Shown here: piece by piece, positions 4,422-11,111 of the stretch
Layout: each line of letters opens with the position of its first letter
Position numbering within the stretch: the stretch's first letter is position 1
From: an uncultured Bacteroidales bacterium
Lineage (GTDB): Bacteria; Bacteroidota; Bacteroidia; Bacteroidales; P3
Length of the DNA: 18,920 nucleotides
Reading direction: 5' to 3'
NCBI GenBank assembly: GCA_937906975.1
Contig: CALCUN010000025.1
Location: forward strand, 1 to 18,920
Notes under the pieces: generated by a model
What the model saw: only the letters and a program-made list of their open reading frames with translations
Told to the model about the DNA's origin: nothing
The model's database searches: none
Program-made: the position numbers and the translations under genes

Positions 4422-6995
4422 ATGAATTTCAAAAAAATCTTACCTCACATTATTGCAATAGCAGCATTTATTGTAGTAAGTTTTGTCTTTTTTAGCCCTG
4501 TCTTAGAAGGCAAAAAATTATTCCAAAGCGATATGGCTCAATTTGAAGGAGCCGCAAAAGAATTACTTGATTATGAAAAAGTAAGCGGAGAACGCTCCAA
4601 TTGGGCTAACTCAATGTTTAGCGGAATGCCCTCATATCAAATCGCATTCCCACAATCAAACAACATTTTCGATACAATAAGCCAACCACTCACACTTTGG
4701 GGATTTTCCTTTGATGCAGGAATATTCTTTATAATGATGTTAGGCTTCTATATCTTTATGAATGTAATGGGAGCACGACCATTGATAAGTGCATTTGCAG
4801 CTTTGATTTACGCCTTAGGCTCTTACAACGTGATAATCATAGGCGTAGGACACATAACTAAAGCATGGGCAATGGCAATGATAGCACCAATACTTGCAGG
4901 TATGATACTTGTTTTGAAACGCAAATACATATCGGGCATTATCCTTTTCACACTATCACTTGGCTTGCAAATCTATTTCAATCACATACAAATCACATAC
5001 TACACCCTTATTGCAGCAATCGTTCTTGGTATATCATACCTTGTATATGCAATAAGAGAAAAAGAAATCAAACAATTCGTAATTAGCGGTGTAGTTTTAG
5101 TTATCTGTGCCGTAGTATCACTAATGCCAAACTCCTCTCACCTTGCACTAAACAACGAATACGTAAAACACACCATGAGAGGTGGAAGCGAAATCACGGT
5201 AAGAGAAAAAGACAACACAAACGACAAAGGTCTAAGCATAGACTACGCATACTCATGGAGCTATGGCGTTGGAGAAACCTTTACAATCCTAATTCCAGAC
5301 TACAAAGGAGGCGGAAGTTCCGACAATCGTTGGGAAAGCCTTGCAGAAAACCGTTTAAGAGAAATACAAAACACACAACCAGCACAAGCCTCACACCCAC
5401 AAATCCAACAAGTAATAAATCAATACGCAGGCTCAACCTATTGGGGCGAACAACCCTTCACAGCAGGCAGCGTTTACTTTGGAGCAATCGTAATATTCCT
5501 TTCACTACTTGGCTTTTTGTTAATCAAAACAGCAGAACGCTGGTGGTTACTTATAGCAACAATAATTTCAATCCTTATCTCATGGGGTAACAACTTTATG
5601 TTGCTAAACGAATTTTTGTTTAACCACCTCCCACTCTACAACAAATTCCGTACACCTTCGATGATACTTGTCGTAGCCAATGTAACCTTAGTAATAGCAG
5701 CCTTTTTAGGATTAAAAGAGTTCTTTAACCAAGAAATAAGCGACAAAAAGAAATTACAATCCCTATACATAAGCACTGGAGTTGTAGGAGGATTTTGCTT
5801 GCTATGTACCTTGATGCCAGAAGTGTTTGCATCATTTAGTTCAAGCAAAGACGCAACCTTTGAAACCATGTTAGGCAACAGCTTTATGCAAGCCTTATAC
5901 GAAGACCGTAAAGCAGCCTTCACCTCAGACTCTCTACGCTCATTCATCTTCATAGCAATAGCCTTTGCAACCCTATTCCTATTTGCTAAAAACAAACTTA
6001 AAAAAGAAATAATAGCAATCTGCATAATAGGAATAGCAGCAACAATAGACCTATGGCAAGTAGATAAACGCTACATCTCAGAAGACAACTACAAAAAGCC
6101 ATACGAAATGCAAGTACAAACAACACCAGCAATAGAAACCATAAAATCAGAAGTAGAAGCCAAAAACATAAATCACTACCGCGTATATAACTTAGCAGTA
6201 AACACCTTTAACGATGCCTCAACCTCGTATCACTTCCCATCAATCGGCGGATACCACGGAGCAAAACTACAACGCTACCAAGACATCATAGACCTACACA
6301 TACTAAACCCTAACTACAAACAACAAGACTTAGCAGACACAACACTATTACAACAAAACCAAATCAGACAATTCTATTACACCTACCAACAACAAATAAA
6401 CTGTCCTAATTTAGACGTTTTAAATATGCTTGACACAAGATTCTTTATCCTACCATTAGGACAAGAAGGCGGAATGGCGGTAGAAAACCCAGAAGCCTGT
6501 GGAGCAGCATGGTTTGTAGATGAAATAAAAAATGTAAACACAGCAGACGAAGAAATACTTGCCTTAAACAACTTCAAACCAAAACAAACAGCAATCATCA
6601 ACCAAGAATTTGCATCACAAATCAAAAACAAAGACCTTACAAACAGAGATAAAAACGCAACAATCACACTACAACCAAGCCAAAACAACGACCCAGATGT
6701 GAAAATCTACAAATCACAATCCATAACCTCACAATTCTGCGTATTCTCTGAAATCTACTATGCAGAAGGTTGGAAAGCATACATAGACGGCAAAGAAACC
6801 CCACTTCTAAGAGCCAACTACATATTAAGAGCCGTTGAAGTACCAGCAGGAGAGCATACAATAGAATTAAGATGCGAACCAGACACACTAAAAACCTTTA
6901 ACATCATTAACCTAATAGGCTCAATCATAATAATAGCCTTCATCTTAGGAGCAATCGCCCTACCAATCATAAAACGATTCAAAGAAAAGAAATAA
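4422..6995 (+). CDS. YfhO-family multi-pass membrane protein (GT-C glycosyltransferase-like)
   Basis: An 857-residue inner-membrane protein of the YfhO family. These proteins resemble GT-C enzymes that move sugars from lipid-linked donors, and some are needed to glycosylate teichoic acids or other envelope polymers in Firmicutes. In Bacteroidota the substrate is unknown. TM1 spans about residues 8-26. An extracytoplasmic loop follows with acidic Asp37 in QSDMAQ and the conserved WANSMFSGMPSYQI (61-74). A dense block of TM helices occupies about 98-235, more helices lie between 345 and 545, then comes a large soluble domain (about 550-815) and a last TM helix (about 825-848) with a basic tail. 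The C-terminal YYAEGWKAYIDGKE and VPAGEHTIEL motifs are typical. The start has an A-rich leader. It stands alone between gyrB (divergent) and the nuclease gene (convergent). The second half of its coding strand is strikingly poor in G. Confidence 0.88.
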   Translation: MNFKKILPHIIAIAAFIVVSFVFFSPVLEGKKLFQSDMAQFEGAAKELLDYEKVSGERSNWANSMFSGMPSYQIAFPQSNNIFDTISQPLTLWGFSFDAGIFFIMMLGFYIFMNVMGARPLISAFAALIYALGSYNVIIIGVGHITKAWAMAMIAPILAGMILVLKRKYISGIILFTLSLGLQIYFNHIQITYYTLIAAIVLGISYLVYAIREKEIKQFVISGVVLVICAVVSLMPNSSHLALNNEYVKHTMRGGSEITVREKDNTNDKGLSIDYAYSWSYGVGETFTILIPDYKGGGSSDNRWESLAENRLREIQNTQPAQASHPQIQQVINQYAGSTYWGEQPFTAGSVYFGAIVIFLSLLGFLLIKTAERWWLLIATIISILISWGNNFMLLNEFLFNHLPLYNKFRTPSMILVVANVTLVIAAFLGLKEFFNQEISDKKKLQSLYISTGVVGGFCLLCTLMPEVFASFSSSKDATFETMLGNSFMQALYEDRKAAFTSDSLRSFIFIAIAFATLFLFAKNKLKKEIIAICIIGIAATIDLWQVDKRYISEDNYKKPYEMQVQTTPAIETIKSEVEAKNINHYRVYNLAVNTFNDASTSYHFPSIGGYHGAKLQRYQDIIDLHILNPNYKQQDLADTTLLQQNQIRQFYYTYQQQINCPNLDVLNMLDTRFFILPLGQEGGMAVENPEACGAAWFVDEIKNVNTADEEILALNNFKPKQTAIINQEFASQIKNKDLTNRDKNATITLQPSQNNDPDVKIYKSQSITSQFCVFSEIYYAEGWKAYIDGKETPLLRANYILRAVEVPAGEHTIELRCEPDTLKTFNIINLIGSIIIIAFILGAIALPIIKRFKEKK

Positions 6996-7000
6996 AAAAG

Positions 7001-7066
7001 CTAAGAAAAAATTAAAAAAAGCAAAGAAAAAATTTACTTTTTCTTTGCTTTTTTTGTTGGTTTATT
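7001..7066. repeat. Left copy of a 66-bp direct repeat with a bidirectional terminator
   Basis: Aligned with 9680-9745 it shows 62 of 66 identical bases by eye, in the same orientation. The last 40 bases up to GTTGG are identical. It contains the A-tract unit (7001-7021) and the stem GCAAAGAAAAA (7021-7031) with TTTTTCTTTGC (7038-7048). It lies between the converging YfhO-family and nuclease genes. Confidence 0.8.
7021..7048. terminator. Bidirectional terminator between converging genes
   Basis: An 11-bp perfect stem with loop ATTTAC. It has an A-run on the left and a T-run on the right, so either strand ends in U after the hairpin. It serves the YfhO-family gene (stop at 6995) on plus and the nuclease gene (stop at 7108) on minus. 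Confidence 0.8.
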
Positions 7067-7107
7067 AACCACATTATCAAATATATAAAATATACGATAT
7101 TTTATCT

Positions 7108-8190
7108 TTACTTCTCCTCTATATTACAGTACTTTTCAATTGCTTTTTTAAACACTTTAAAATTACTATAACTAACCCACTGAGTGTAAACCACGACTTG
7201 TGTTCCATCAAAAAGGTGAATTATTTCATCTTCTTCCATAAAATATCTCTTACCCATATCTTTTGAACCAAATTTTCGTGCTTTAACATCTTCTAATCTT
7301 TCAATAATACCATTAGTTCTATTTTGCAATTCTTCCGGAATAAACTTTTCTAATTCAGAAAAAGTAATTTTTGGATTCTTTTTTACAAAATATCTTATTA
7401 CCTCCAAAGCAAAACGCCCCATACAATAATATTCCCCATTAAATAAGTACATAGAATTATCTCTCTTTGTAGTTCTTTTTTTGTTTGTGGTTGTTTTTGG
7501 CGGTTCTGTGTGAGTTTCTTCTTGTTTTCTATAGATATTAAAATTAAAGTTTTCCAATTCTTTTTCTATTTCCTCTTTTTTAAATCCTTCTGCCTCAAAT
7601 TTTTCTCTTATTAGGGATTTTATATTATTTTCTTGATTAATAGAAGAAAGAAAATCAGCTAAATGTTGTTTCAAATTATTAGTTGCTATCATTCTTTCAT
7701 AACATTTCTTGCAAAACTCCTCTAATTTCTCCTTGGTACAATTATCATAAGACAACAAATCACATAATTCTATCCCGTTTTCATCATCATTTGAAAATTC
7801 AACTTTAAAAACACTAATAGCTTCTTTATTAGAATCATCGGAAGCATCGTAATAAAATTGAATATTCTCTCCTATATATAAGCCAATATTAGACTTTAAT
7901 TGACGCATATAAGAAGTTATTTGTTTATCTTTTGTTTTGCAAATACTATTAGGTCTTTTTATTTCAATAGGCAAAATAGGAATTTCATTTTTACAAAGAA
8001 CAATGTCTATACGTAAAGGCTTTACACTACCAATATGTAAATGGTATTGCGGAATTATAGTGTTATTAGACTTTTTCCAACCCAATATTTTTAAACAATT
8101 TTCAATAGCCTTTTGATATTCTGATTCTTTTGAATTATTTTCCAAAAACTCACTCAAATCACTTACAATTTCTTGCCAAGTTTCTTTCAT
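7108..8190 (-). CDS. HSDR_N-like PD-(D/E)XK nuclease-family protein with a C-terminal accessory domain
   Basis: A 360-residue protein whose first half resembles the N-terminal nuclease domain of type I restriction subunit R and its solitary relatives. The putative active site is RIDIVL with Asp62, followed by PIEIKRP with Glu76 and Lys78 (D...ExK), then KQITSYMRQL (89-98), where the type I-like Q/Y motif is expected. A charged helical linker covers about 150-245, including a Lys/Thr-rich low-complexity stretch at about 229-244. A second domain (about 247-355) has GRFALEVIRYFVKKNPKITFSELEKFIP, KRYFMEEDEII and TQWVSYSNFKVF. It looks like a small domain that recurs at the ends of other prokaryotic nucleases and may bind DNA. 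No helicase, methylase or specificity subunit is nearby. It is likely a defence or DNA-processing enzyme; the target is unknown. A -7 box lies 35 bases upstream. Confidence 0.75.
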   Translation of the reverse strand: MKETWQEIVSDLSEFLENNSKESEYQKAIENCLKILGWKKSNNTIIPQYHLHIGSVKPLRIDIVLCKNEIPILPIEIKRPNSICKTKDKQITSYMRQLKSNIGLYIGENIQFYYDASDDSNKEAISVFKVEFSNDDENGIELCDLLSYDNCTKEKLEEFCKKCYERMIATNNLKQHLADFLSSINQENNIKSLIREKFEAEGFKKEEIEKELENFNFNIYRKQEETHTEPPKTTTNKKRTTKRDNSMYLFNGEYYCMGRFALEVIRYFVKKNPKITFSELEKFIPEELQNRTNGIIERLEDVKARKFGSKDMGKRYFMEEDEIIHLFDGTQVVVYTQWVSYSNFKVFKKAIEKYCNIEEK

Positions 8191-8224
8191 AATTTTCTCT
8201 TTTAAACACTTGATTTCAGTGCTA

Positions 8225-8232
8225 CAAAGTTA
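8225..8232 (-). promoter_or_regulatory. Promoter of the nuclease gene, -7 box
   Basis: The minus strand reads TAACTTTG, a TAnnTTTG match 34 bases before the ATG at 8190. No convincing -33 element is seen, so confidence is moderate. Confidence 0.4.
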
Positions 8233-8343
8233 CAAAAATTATATTTTTATTTTAGAACATTTAAGAAAAGAGATACCTAAATTAAATAAAAACACTTCCT
8301 TTACTCCTATTGAGTCGCCATTCTAAAAATAACAAAAAAAACT

Positions 8344-8396
8344 CGGATTCTTTATCGGCAACTCATTTTTTTTTGGACTTAGCGATAAAGAATCCG
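8344..8396. terminator. 14-bp inverted repeat, terminator of the toxin-antitoxin operon
   Basis: CGGATTCTTTATCG (8344-8357) is a perfect inverted repeat of 8383-8396, with a 25-base loop containing a T9 run. On the minus strand the stem is followed by AG and then a run of T, giving a terminator about 60 bases after the AbiEii-like stop at 8456. On the plus strand CTATTTTT follows. The long perfect arms and large loop are unusual for a terminator. They could also be a protein-binding or mobile-element inverted repeat. Confidence 0.65.
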
Positions 8397-8455
8397 CTAT
8401 TTTTCATTCCTCAACCTATGTTTCAGACTTAAATTCAACTAATAGTTTTAATAAT

Positions 8456-9094
8456 TTACTCGCTAAAATCGAGTTTTATAAGTTGCCATATTTTATTTTG
8501 CAGACATATAGGATCAGGGTCATTATCCGCTAAACCAAAATTCGTTAAACCTTTTATACATTCTTCCTTTGAAAAACCATAAGGGTAACGCTCTGTATAA
8601 AAACTTAACATTTCATTTATATCGTAATAGTTGCGTAACAAATGTAAGTCCCAAAAATCTTTTTTTCTTCCAGCTGACGCAATAACTTCTATCTTCATTG
8701 CAATAATATCTTCAACTGCTGCCATTCTTATGGAATTATATTCTTCAAATGGTCGAATAAACGTATCTGTATAAAACAAATCGAGTTTTACACAATCATC
8801 TTTTGAATTTCCTATAAAGTAAGAAGCTCCGAAACCCACTAAATCTCCACAGTCACCATAACAATACGCAAACTCTTTTCTAAGAATATCTTGCAATGCT
8901 AAAAAATCAAGCGAGCCATACTTTGCATCAGTAAATAAATCTATATCGTCAGACATACGATGTCCGTAACGCAAAGAAAGAGAGGTGCCTCCCACTAACC
9001 GAAAAGGCTTAAATTCTTCTATTTTCATTATTTTTTCAAGACAAGAGCGTAAAATAGGTTTTACTGTTTGATAATGCAAAGAATTACTGCTCAT
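8456..9094 (-). CDS. abiEii: AbiEii/AbiGii-family nucleotidyltransferase toxin
   Basis: Nucleotidyltransferase of the AbiEii family, the toxin of AbiE-type (type IV) toxin-antitoxin and phage-abortive systems. Studied relatives transfer nucleotides to cellular RNA, in some cases tRNA, and stop growth. The core motif LVGGTSLSLRYGHRMSDDID spans 33-52: GG at 35-36 and Asp50 and Asp52 as the metal-binding pair. KLDLFY adds Asp105. EDIIAMKI (128-135) and RKKDFWDLHLL (143-153) match the conserved later motifs. At 212 residues it is shorter than the roughly 290-300 of classical AbiEii but like many Bacteroidota members. It begins 11 bases inside the end of the antitoxin gene, so the two are translationally coupled. 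The short lead SSNSLHYQTVKP before the first helix fits the ATG at 9094. Confidence 0.85.
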   Translation of the reverse strand: MSSNSLHYQTVKPILRSCLEKIMKIEEFKPFRLVGGTSLSLRYGHRMSDDIDLFTDAKYGSLDFLALQDILRKEFAYCYGDCGDLVGFGASYFIGNSKDDCVKLDLFYTDTFIRPFEEYNSIRMAAVEDIIAMKIEVIASAGRKKDFWDLHLLRNYYDINEMLSFYTERYPYGFSKEECIKGLTNFGLADNDPDPICLQNKIWQLIKLDFSE

Positions 9095-9605
9095 ATCCTA
9101 AATAAATTTTAAGATTTTCCTTTACTTTACTATTAAATGGGGATTGTGAATTGAGGGTTATAGAGTCTAAAATGACTTTACGTCCATAAAAACGAATAAT
9201 TTCTTCTATTTCTTCGTTAGAACCTCTTTCAAAAACACGATTTATAACATAACGACTATGTTTATAAAAATCTATATTTTCAAATTTAGTATCCCAAAAC
9301 AATATTGGTCGGATTTTTTCTAAATCTGGATGATTTTGTTTAGACAAACGATTTTTCTCCTCTGCTATATCGTAAAATGCTTGTAAGGTCATCAAAAATC
9401 CTGCTTCCAAATCAAGTACGCTTTCTATGTGAGATGAAAGAAATATATTCATAGACATACGCCCAGCAATAATATCGCTGAAAGTTTGTGGATTTTCTCC
9501 AATACTTTCAGCAAATTGATTACTCTCGATATTACGATTATCAAGTTCTCTCTTTAAAAACAATCCGGGATGTATCCCTTTTAATATATCAATCTTTGTT
9601 TCCAC
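9084..9605 (-). CDS. HTH antitoxin partner with a Bacteroidota C-terminal domain (AbiE-like TA)
   Basis: Likely antitoxin and self-repressor. The N-terminal part (about 9-80) is an XRE/HigA-like helix-turn-helix: GIHPGLFLKRELDNRNIESN, then FAESIGENPQTFSDIIAGRM. The C-terminal part (about 98-150) has ILFWDTKFENIDFYKHSRYV and RVFERGSNEEIEEIIRFYG, a domain I associate with genes beside AbiEii in Bacteroidota. It differs from the classical AbiEi winged-helix antitoxin. I choose the GTG at 9605 (173 residues). The ATG at 9629 lies upstream of a TACCTTTG promoter box (9617-9610) and would add hydrophobic residues foreign to the family, while VETKIDILKGIHPG is a normal HigA-like beginning. With that box the message would be leaderless or nearly so. 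The gene overlaps the toxin gene by 11 bases. Confidence 0.8.
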   Translation of the reverse strand: METKIDILKGIHPGLFLKRELDNRNIESNQFAESIGENPQTFSDIIAGRMSMNIFLSSHIESVLDLEAGFLMTLQAFYDIAEEKNRLSKQNHPDLEKIRPILFWDTKFENIDFYKHSRYVINRVFERGSNEEIEEIIRFYGRKVILDSITLNSQSPFNSKVKENLKIYLGYEQ

Positions 9606-9609
9606 ACCA

Positions 9610-9617
9610 CAAAGGTA
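9610..9617 (-). promoter_or_regulatory. -7 box of the toxin-antitoxin operon, almost touching the start codon
   Basis: The minus strand reads TACCTTTG, identical to the box at 1999-2006. It ends 4 bases before the GTG at 9605. The expected start of transcription falls on or next to the GTG. A TTTG lies only 9 bases upstream, too close to be a -33 element, and no good -33 is seen at 19-20 bases. Confidence 0.5.
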
Positions 9618-9679
9618 CAAAAAAATCAAATAACTTTTATAAATACTTATATTTTTCTCTTAGAAATATTTTAAAAATC

Positions 9680-9745
9680 CTAAGAAAAAAAACAAAAAAG
9701 CAAAGAAAAAATTTACTTTTTCTTTGCTTTTTTTGTTGGGTTATT
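9680..9745. repeat. Right copy of the 66-bp direct repeat
   Basis: Matches 7001-7066 with 4 mismatches in 66 by eye, same orientation. It covers the last bases of the ornithine aminotransferase gene (stop at 9741-9743) and its terminator, and so forms the right border of the nuclease/toxin-antitoxin cassette. Confidence 0.8.
9700..9727 (-). terminator. rocD terminator
   Basis: Same 11-bp stem and ATTTAC loop as at 7021-7048. On the minus strand it starts 13 bases after the rocD stop and is followed by a T-rich tract. It also reads on the plus strand. Confidence 0.8.
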
Positions 9746-10961
9746 CAAATGATAGGATCGCTTGTTTGATTAGTTCGATTGCTTCCATCAATTGCTGTTT
9801 TGTTATTACAAGTGGTGGTGCGAATCTAATGATGTGTTGGTGTGTTGGTTTGGCAAGCACTCCTAATTCTTTCATCTTTAAGCATACGTCCCAAGCTTCT
9901 TTTCCGTTCTTTGGTTTTATCACGATTGCGTTTAAGAGTCCTTTTCCTCTTACTAATTCTATCATATCGCTTTTAACCTTTGACATTTCTTCTCGGAAGA
10001 TTTGTCCTAATTCTTCTGCTTTTTGTTCTAAGTTTTCGTCTTTTACTACTTGCAGAGCTGCCATTGCTACTTTGCCTGCTAAGCAAAAGCCTCCGAATGT
10101 TGAGCCGTGTTCGCCTGGTTTTATGGTTAGCATTATTTCATCATCGGCCAAAACTGCTGAAACTGGTATTACTCCTCCTGAAAGTGCTTTTCCTAATATA
10201 AGTATGTCGGGTCTTACGCCTTCGTGGTCGCATGCAAGCATTTTTCCTGTGCGGGCGATTCCTGTTTGTACTTCATCGGCTATGAAAAGTACGTTGTATT
10301 TTTTACAAAGTTCGTAACATGTTTTTAGATATCCTTCGTTTGGTACATACACTCCTGCTTCTCCTTGTATTGGTTCTACAAGAAATCCTGCTACTTTGTC
10401 GCCACATTTTTCTAAGGCTTGTTCTAAGGCTGCGGTGTCATTGTATGGTATTTTCAAAAAGCCTGGTGTGAATGGTCCGAATTGACCATAGCTGTCTGGG
10501 TCTGTGGACATGGATATGATTGATATGGTTCTTCCGTGGAAGTTGCCTTCGCAACAGATTATTATGGCTTCGTTTTCTGGGATTCCTTTTACTTTATATC
10601 CCCATCTACGTGCTAATTTCATTGCTGTTTCGTCTGCTTCGGCTCCTGTGTTCATTGGCAATACTTTGTCATAGCCAAAGTATTCTGTTATGTACTTTTC
10701 GTATGGTCCTAAGCAGTCGTTGTAAAACGCTCTCGAAGTAAGTGTTAGTGTTTTTGCTTGTTCGCATAGGGCATTCACGATTTTTGGGTGGCAATGTCCT
10801 TGATTGACTGCTGAATATGCCGACAAGAAATCAAAATAACGTTTACCTTCTACGTCCCATACAAAAGCTCCTTCGCCTTTTGAAAGTACTACTGGTAGTG
10901 GGTGGTAATTGTGTGCACCGTAGTGGTGTTCCATTTCGATAAATTCTTCTGAACGTTTCAT
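9741..10961 (-). CDS. rocD: Ornithine aminotransferase
   Basis: PLP-dependent class III aminotransferase that converts ornithine and 2-oxoglutarate to glutamate 5-semialdehyde and glutamate, linking arginine and proline metabolism in the cytoplasm. At 406 residues it is the normal length. [19 protein letters not shown] (104-122) and [10 protein letters not shown] (139-148) are the usual family motifs. [13 protein letters not shown] (228-240) contains the PLP-ring Asp229, and [10 protein letters not shown] (254-263) has the Schiff-base Lys258. The early [16 protein letters not shown] is characteristic of ornithine aminotransferase over acetylornithine aminotransferase. One oddity: the segment normally reading STFGGNPL reads STFGGFCL (287-294), replacing Asn-Pro with Phe-Cys. 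It is monocistronic with a promoter at 10996-11026. Its 3' end lies in the right copy of the 66-bp repeat. Confidence 0.93.
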   Translation of the reverse strand: MKRSEEFIEMEHHYGAHNYHPLPVVLSKGEGAFVWDVEGKRYFDFLSAYSAVNQGHCHPKIVNALCEQAKTLTLTSRAFYNDCLGPYEKYITEYFGYDKVLPMNTGAEADETAMKLARRWGYKVKGIPENEAIIICCEGNFHGRTISIISMSTDPDSYGQFGPFTPGFLKIPYNDTAALEQALEKCGDKVAGFLVEPIQGEAGVYVPNEGYLKTCYELCKKYNVLFIADEVQTGIARTGKMLACDHEGVRPDILILGKALSGGVIPVSAVLADDEIMLTIKPGEHGSTFGGFCLAGKVAMAALQVVKDENLEQKAEELGQIFREEMSKVKSDMIELVRGKGLLNAIVIKPKNGKEAWDVCLKMKELGVLAKPTHQHIIRFAPPLVITKQQLMEAIELIKQAILSFE

Positions 10962-10995
10962 AACTTTTTGTTTTAGGTTAATATTTAATAGGTTG

Positions 10996-11026
10996 CAAAT
11001 ATAATAAACATTTTTTCACTTAACAA
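10996..11026 (-). promoter_or_regulatory. rocD promoter
   Basis: The minus strand has TTG (11026-11024), a 20-base spacer and TATATTTG (11003-10996), a good Bacteroidota-type match. The leader to the ATG at 10961 is about 30 bases, A-rich and without Shine-Dalgarno sequence. Confidence 0.6.
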
Positions 11027-11099
11027 GTTTTTGTAATAAAAAAAATTATTTTTATTTTAGTTTTATGTGTTTTTATTTTAGTAAATTGAAGTTTTTGCG

Positions 11100-11107
11100 T
11101 ATTTTTG
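11100..11107 (+). promoter_or_regulatory. -7 box directly before cca
   Basis: TATTTTTG matches TAnnTTTG and ends 4 bases before the cca ATG at 11112, so the transcript would begin at or next to the start codon. There is no clear -33 TTG at 19-20 bases. Same geometry as the toxin-antitoxin box at 9610-9617. Confidence 0.45.
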
Positions 11108-11111
11108 CAGT

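Noticed and set aside
9606..9629. ATG at 9629 as the antitoxin start
   Set aside because: A -7 promoter box lies within this stretch, and the added residues are unlike the family N-terminus.
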